From: an uncultured Acetobacteroides sp.
GTDB taxonomy: Bacteria; Bacteroidota; Bacteroidia; Bacteroidales; ZOR0009
NCBI RefSeq assembly: GCF_963678165.1
Contig: NZ_OY782755.1
Span: 2,046,001 to 2,110,000, forward strand
DNA length: 64,000 bases
Direction of reading: 5' to 3'
Position numbers and translations under genes: made by a program
Notes under the pieces: generated by a model
Told to the model about the DNA's origin: nothing
What the model saw: only the letters and a program-made list of their open reading frames with translations
Databases searched by the model: none
In this document: positions 60,973 to 64,000 of the stretch, piece after piece
How positions within the stretch are numbered: the first letter of the stretch is position 1
How the letters are laid out: the number at the start of each line of letters is the position of its first letter

Positions 60973-61680
60973 CTAGATGATGATGGTGCTTTGCAGGGGG
61001 CTCCATGGACCCGAGAGCTCGGGATGCTTGGTGTTGTGCCAGCGAAAGTAGATGTAGAGGAACATTCCCATTTTATGGGCTCCGGTAGGGAGCATAAACG
61101 ATGCCTTGGTGGAGATTTCCTTATCTAAGCCGTTATCCTCAACCGAAGATGGAGCAGTAGTACCAACCGTGAAGAGATACTGTACGCAGTCGGCAGTATC
61201 GAGGATGGATGCTCGCGATCCCTTGCTGTAGCACTTAACCATTACCGAACCGCCACCAATGGGCTTAAGCGTGGCCTCTACCAAGTTGGAAATGGGTGTT
61301 TGAGGTATAGAACGGCTCTGCTTTGGTCCAGATCCATTGCGGATGCCAAAGGTTTCGAGATCGGTGATGGTGGCCTTGGGGGATATGGCGATGCGGGCCA
61401 AGAAGTGCTGGCTCACGTTAAATGTGTCCGCTTCGTCGATAATGGAACGTAGCTCGTCGTTTATGGCTTGGGTGCGAAGGTTGTATTTATCCGAATACTT
61501 GTCGTATGCAATAATCCATTTCTTACCTATTCCACTCCAGGTGGTTAACATTTCGACAGGTATGTCTAATCGTTCGCTGTTTTTTGGTGTTCCCTCTAGC
61601 ATGTAGCTGTTGGTGTTTCGAATGAACGTGTTGAAGTTACCGTAGGTACGTGGAACGTTTGTGGTAATTGTTGTTGCCAT
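60973..61680 (-). CDS. Hypothetical 235-residue protein
   Basis: No family with known function was recognised. It begins MATTITTNVPRTYGNFNTFI, has a helical middle (IAYDKYSDKYNLRTQAINDE), then beta-rich segments with SNLVEATLKPIGGGSVMVKC and IYFRWHNTKHPELSGPWSPL. No signal peptide. The HNTKHPELSGPWSP end suggests a fibronectin-III-like or phage-tail-type beta domain, but this is a guess. It has a terminator and normal composition, and lies at the border of the REP-rich region. Confidence 0.65.
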   Translation of the reverse strand: MATTITTNVPRTYGNFNTFIRNTNSYMLEGTPKNSERLDIPVEMLTTWSGIGKKWIIAYDKYSDKYNLRTQAINDELRSIIDEADTFNVSQHFLARIAISPKATITDLETFGIRNGSGPKQSRSIPQTPISNLVEATLKPIGGGSVMVKCYSKGSRASILDTADCVQYLFTVGTTAPSSVEDNGLDKEISTKASFMLPTGAHKMGMFLYIYFRWHNTKHPELSGPWSPLQSTIII

Positions 61681-61899
61681 TTTGTAATGTTTTTAAATTT
61701 GACATTTGAGTGCATTTGGGCGATGTGGGATGCTTATCGTTTTTATTCCCGATCGCGTTAAGTCAAATTTACGAAGGCATAGTGGGGCAAAACGTAGTCC
61801 ATTTGGCTCTATTTTTTTATTTACCACAAAGGACACGAAGGATATCACAAAGGGAACAAGTTTTAAATTGAATACTCTGTGTGCTCTGAAATTTTGTGT

Positions 61900-63022
61900 C
61901 TTCGTCCGCTTCGAACAGAACCCACGACGGGGATGGTGTGGCTAAGGCCACGGTGTTTAAGGAGGGAGGTGGATGCTTTACGTGTGATTTGTTTGCCGTT
62001 GGGTGGTATGCTTATATAATAGAGTCTGTTGCCTGATAGCAGCACGTTATCCCCTCTTGGGAGGGGTGTAGGGGTGGGTTCTTTCTTTTTTCATTTCGTT
62101 GGTTGGTTTTTGTTTTAATGAGACGGGTTTCAATCCCGTCTCTACGGGTGTTGTCTTCCATCTCCTTTCATTTCTTTGTGCCCAAAGAAACGAAACAAAG
62201 AAAGGCTATCGTGGCTTAACTCGCAGACTTCGGCGTGGGGTGTTCTTCGTCTATATAGGTTTGCACGCGCATTGGAACTTTACGTCTTATTTGGAATTGT
62301 GATCGCTTCGTCCGCTTCGAACAGAACCCACGACGGAGATGGTGTGGCCAAGGCCACGGTGTTTACGGAGGGAGGTGGATGCTTTACGTGTGATTTGTTT
62401 GCCGTTGGGTGGTATGCTTATATAATAGAGTCTGTTGCCTGATAGCAGCACGTTATCCCCTCTTGGGAGGGGTGTAGGGGTGGGTTCTTTCTTTTTTCAT
62501 TTCGTAGGTTGGTTTTTGTTTTAATGAGACGGGTTTGAAACCCGTCTCTACGGGCGTTGTCTTTTACCTCTTTTCATTTCTTTGTGCCCAAAGAAACGAA
62601 ACAAAGAAAGGCTGTCGTGGCTTAACTCGCAGACTTCGGCGTGGGGCGTTCTTATTATTCTATAAAGGTTTGTACGCGCATTGGACCTTTGCGCCTTACG
62701 TGGAATTGTGATCGCTTCGTCCGCTTCGAACAGAACCCACGACGGAGATGGTGTGGCTAAGGCCACGGTGTTTACGTTGGATGCTTTGCTTATATAAAAA
62801 CGTCTGTTGTAAGATAGCAGCACGTTATCCCCTCTTGGGAGGGGTGTAGGGGTGGGTTCTTTCTTTTTCCATTTCGTAGGTTGGTTTTTGTTTTATTGAA
62901 AAGGATCTGAATCCCGTCTCTACGGGTGTTGTCTTCCACCTCTTTTCATTTCTTTGTACCCAAAGAGACGAAACAAAGAAAGGCTGTCGTGGCTTAACTC
63001 GCAGACTTCGCCGTGGGGTGCT
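61900..63022. repeat. Three tandem copies of a roughly 406-bp composite repeat
   Basis: Copies start at CTTCGTCCGCTTCGAACAGA at 61900, 62306 and 62715, so the first two periods are 406 and 409 bases; the third copy has lost about 37 bases. Each copy contains a CCCCTCTTGGGAGGGG hairpin, one REP palindrome (degenerate in the first and third copies, complete in the second at about 62524-62552), and a CCCAAAGAAACGAAACAAAG tract. Copies differ by few substitutions, so the duplication is recent. Confidence 0.92.
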
Positions 63023-63038
63023 AACCGTTTCGCAATTC

Positions 63039-63281
63039 CGACTCACCCCCAATCCCCCTCTCTCCGAATGGCATTAGAATGCCTGCTCATGCCGTAAGCA
63101 CCTACTTGCCATTCGCAAAGAGGGGGCAGCGGCATGGATATAAGCTGCAGCCTAATCGGAGCGCTGAAGTCCCCTCTTTTAGCCGAGCAGGCGTCGCCTG
63201 AGAAAAAGAGGCAGAAGCCGCAACGTTCTTTTATTGGTTAACCAACCATTCGGCTAAGAGAGGGGGTTTAGGGGGGAGTCG
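63039..63281. repeat. 243-bp foldback element with C-rich ends
   Basis: Left end CGACTCACCCCCAATCCCCC plus TCTCT, right end AGAGAGGGGGTTTAGGGGGG plus AGTCG: long imperfect inverted ends. The inner part also folds (AATGGCATTAGAATGCC, AGCCGAGCAGGCG). It belongs with the C-rich foldbacks at 12318 and 37403. Confidence 0.78.
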
Positions 63282-63523
63282 AAAATAAGCATGCCATAAG
63301 TACTTCCTTTAAGAATGGTATCTCTTAGCTTGATGGCTATGGGTGTATGGGTGGGGTGTAAATTGGGGGTAGGAAAAGGCTCTGTGTTCTCTGCATTTTC
63401 GTGCCTCCGTGGCTCTTTGCTTAAGAATTACCTCTGAGGCTCGGGTTTGGTGTATTCGTAGATAATGCTATTTTTGTTTTACTAAGCATTTAGAATCATC
63501 TATAACTAATAATACCTATAGCT

Positions 63524-64000
63524 ATGGCAAATAGTATGCTTCTTGTCGAAAGGTTTATTCGGATGTATGGGCTCGATGCCGATCCCTGCAGCAGGTCGGT
63601 ACAGGAATGGGTACAGGGCGTTAACGAGGTAGCCCGGGAGGCGGCTATGCTGGTAGCAGTTTGCGATCTTACGCAGGAGCGATACTGCTTTCAGGAGTCC
63701 TACTTACCCGTGCTGGACTACTTGGCCCATCGCTCCATCTCGCTTAAGGAGCTAAAGATGCTGATACACGAGGGAGAGCACAAGCATTTTACCAATGCCT
63801 TACATTTTGGGCTTTCGTTCTTCGTGAAAAATCAGCTGGAGGATGTTGGTCGCTTGGAGCTGAACTTCGAGTGCCGGATGCGCGATAAGAGCTACGGGTA
63901 CCACAATGTGCATTTTAAGTATAGGGTAATGAGGGGCAAGCTGCCGGGACAGCAGCCTGTGCTGGTGCTTCGGATTGCGGCCATCAGGCGGATGAGGGTA
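63524..64000 (+). CDS. Start of a gene, possible PAS-like N-terminus of a LuxR-type regulator
   Basis: The frame opens at ATG 63524 and stays open to the window's end (159 codons). It reads MANSMLLVERFIRMYGLDAD, then LPVLDYLAHRSISLKELKML, then ALHFGLSFFVKNQLEDVGRL, then ECRMRDKSYGYHNVHFKYRV. No signal peptide. The layout resembles the PAS-like sensor half of Bacteroidota regulators that end in a LuxR-type HTH, but the HTH, if any, is outside the window; treat as hypothetical. Confidence 0.7.
   Translation, partial: MANSMLLVERFIRMYGLDADPCSRSVQEWVQGVNEVAREAAMLVAVCDLTQERYCFQESYLPVLDYLAHRSISLKELKMLIHEGEHKHFTNALHFGLSFFVKNQLEDVGRLELNFECRMRDKSYGYHNVHFKYRVMRGKLPGQQPVLVLRIAAIRRMRV

Larger units (their letters stand above)
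61681..63523. other. 1.8-kb gene-free repeat region
   Basis: No gene. It contains, in order, a CACAAAGGACACGAAGGA-type tract at about 61820-61895, three 406-bp-type tandem repeats at 61900-63022, a 243-bp foldback at 63039-63281, a CTTAGCTTGATGGCTATGGG tract near 63327, and a CTCTGTGTTCTCTGCATTTT tract near 63383. All are repeat families also present elsewhere in the window. Confidence 0.8.

Noticed and set aside
1..64000. Search for tRNA, rRNA, tmRNA, riboswitches and replication origin
   Set aside because: No cloverleaf-sized conserved TTCGAATC/GGTTC contexts, rRNA core sequences, riboswitch leaders or DnaA-box clusters could be recognised by reading.

Overview
This window is chromosomal DNA of a member of the Bacteroidota, most likely an anaerobic Bacteroidales. 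The sequence shows no strong Shine-Dalgarno sites, a possible TAnnTTTG-type promoter box, an Hc1/H1-like small basic protein, SusC-type carboxypeptidase-regulatory repeats, a cluster of secreted plant-polysaccharide hydrolases and many Bacteroidota-type intergenic hairpin repeats. No rRNA, tRNA, CRISPR array or replication origin was recognised. The species cannot be named from what is visible.

Layout. 1-7.3 kb: end of an aldose 1-epimerase, a MATE transporter, then the housekeeping run yicC-gmk-nadD, a flavodoxin and a TauE-like exporter. 8.2-11.0 kb: a clearly AT-rich two-gene island, DUF4297/Cap4-type nuclease plus zinc-hook SMC/Rad50-like ATPase, that looks like a Lamassu / ABC-3C antiphage system. 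12.7-17.4 kb: Rrf2 and Crp/Fnr regulators beside a four-gene operon (soluble ABC ATPase, Cys-rich HypB-like GTPase, NifS-type desulfurase, Cx2Cx4Cx16C Fe-S protein), a plausible uncharacterised metallocluster-assembly unit. 17.9-24.7 kb: an RND efflux operon with a permease fused to its outer-membrane factor, an adaptor with a probable one-base frameshift, and TetR regulators at both ends. 25.2-42.4 kb: secreted glycosidases (GH31, GH78, GH28, GH2) suited to pectin/rhamnogalacturonan breakdown, interrupted by AT-rich transferred genes (Mrr-type endonuclease, unknown 177-aa protein, GNAT). 42.5-49 kb: a subclass B1 metallo-beta-lactamase-like protein, thioesterase, esterase, cupin plus AraC pair, and a YitT-kinase fusion. 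49-58.6 kb: radical SAM protein, guaB, methyltransferase, double GNAT, a MuiA-like protein with an inserted domain, and a BlaI-BlaR1 pair with a strong palindromic operator. 58.6-64 kb: an IS4-family element, a RAYT transposase with its REP hairpins, 406-bp tandem repeats, and the start of one more gene.

The most striking features are outside ordinary genes. (i) Two low-GC defence loci share the same roughly 50-bp upstream sequence, and one of them shares a downstream hairpin block with a GNAT gene, as if these genes arrived as cassettes. (ii) Four unrelated intergenic arrays all have a 21-bp period. (iii) The RAYT gene carries two copies of its own REP palindrome in frame, and the IS4 element sits in the loop of a related hairpin with an 11-bp target duplication. 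(iv) Two matching palindromes, ATACTRAACGWTYGGTATG, lie just upstream of the efflux adaptor and of its TetR gene.

Functional calls come from motifs and family resemblance judged by eye; no database search was run.
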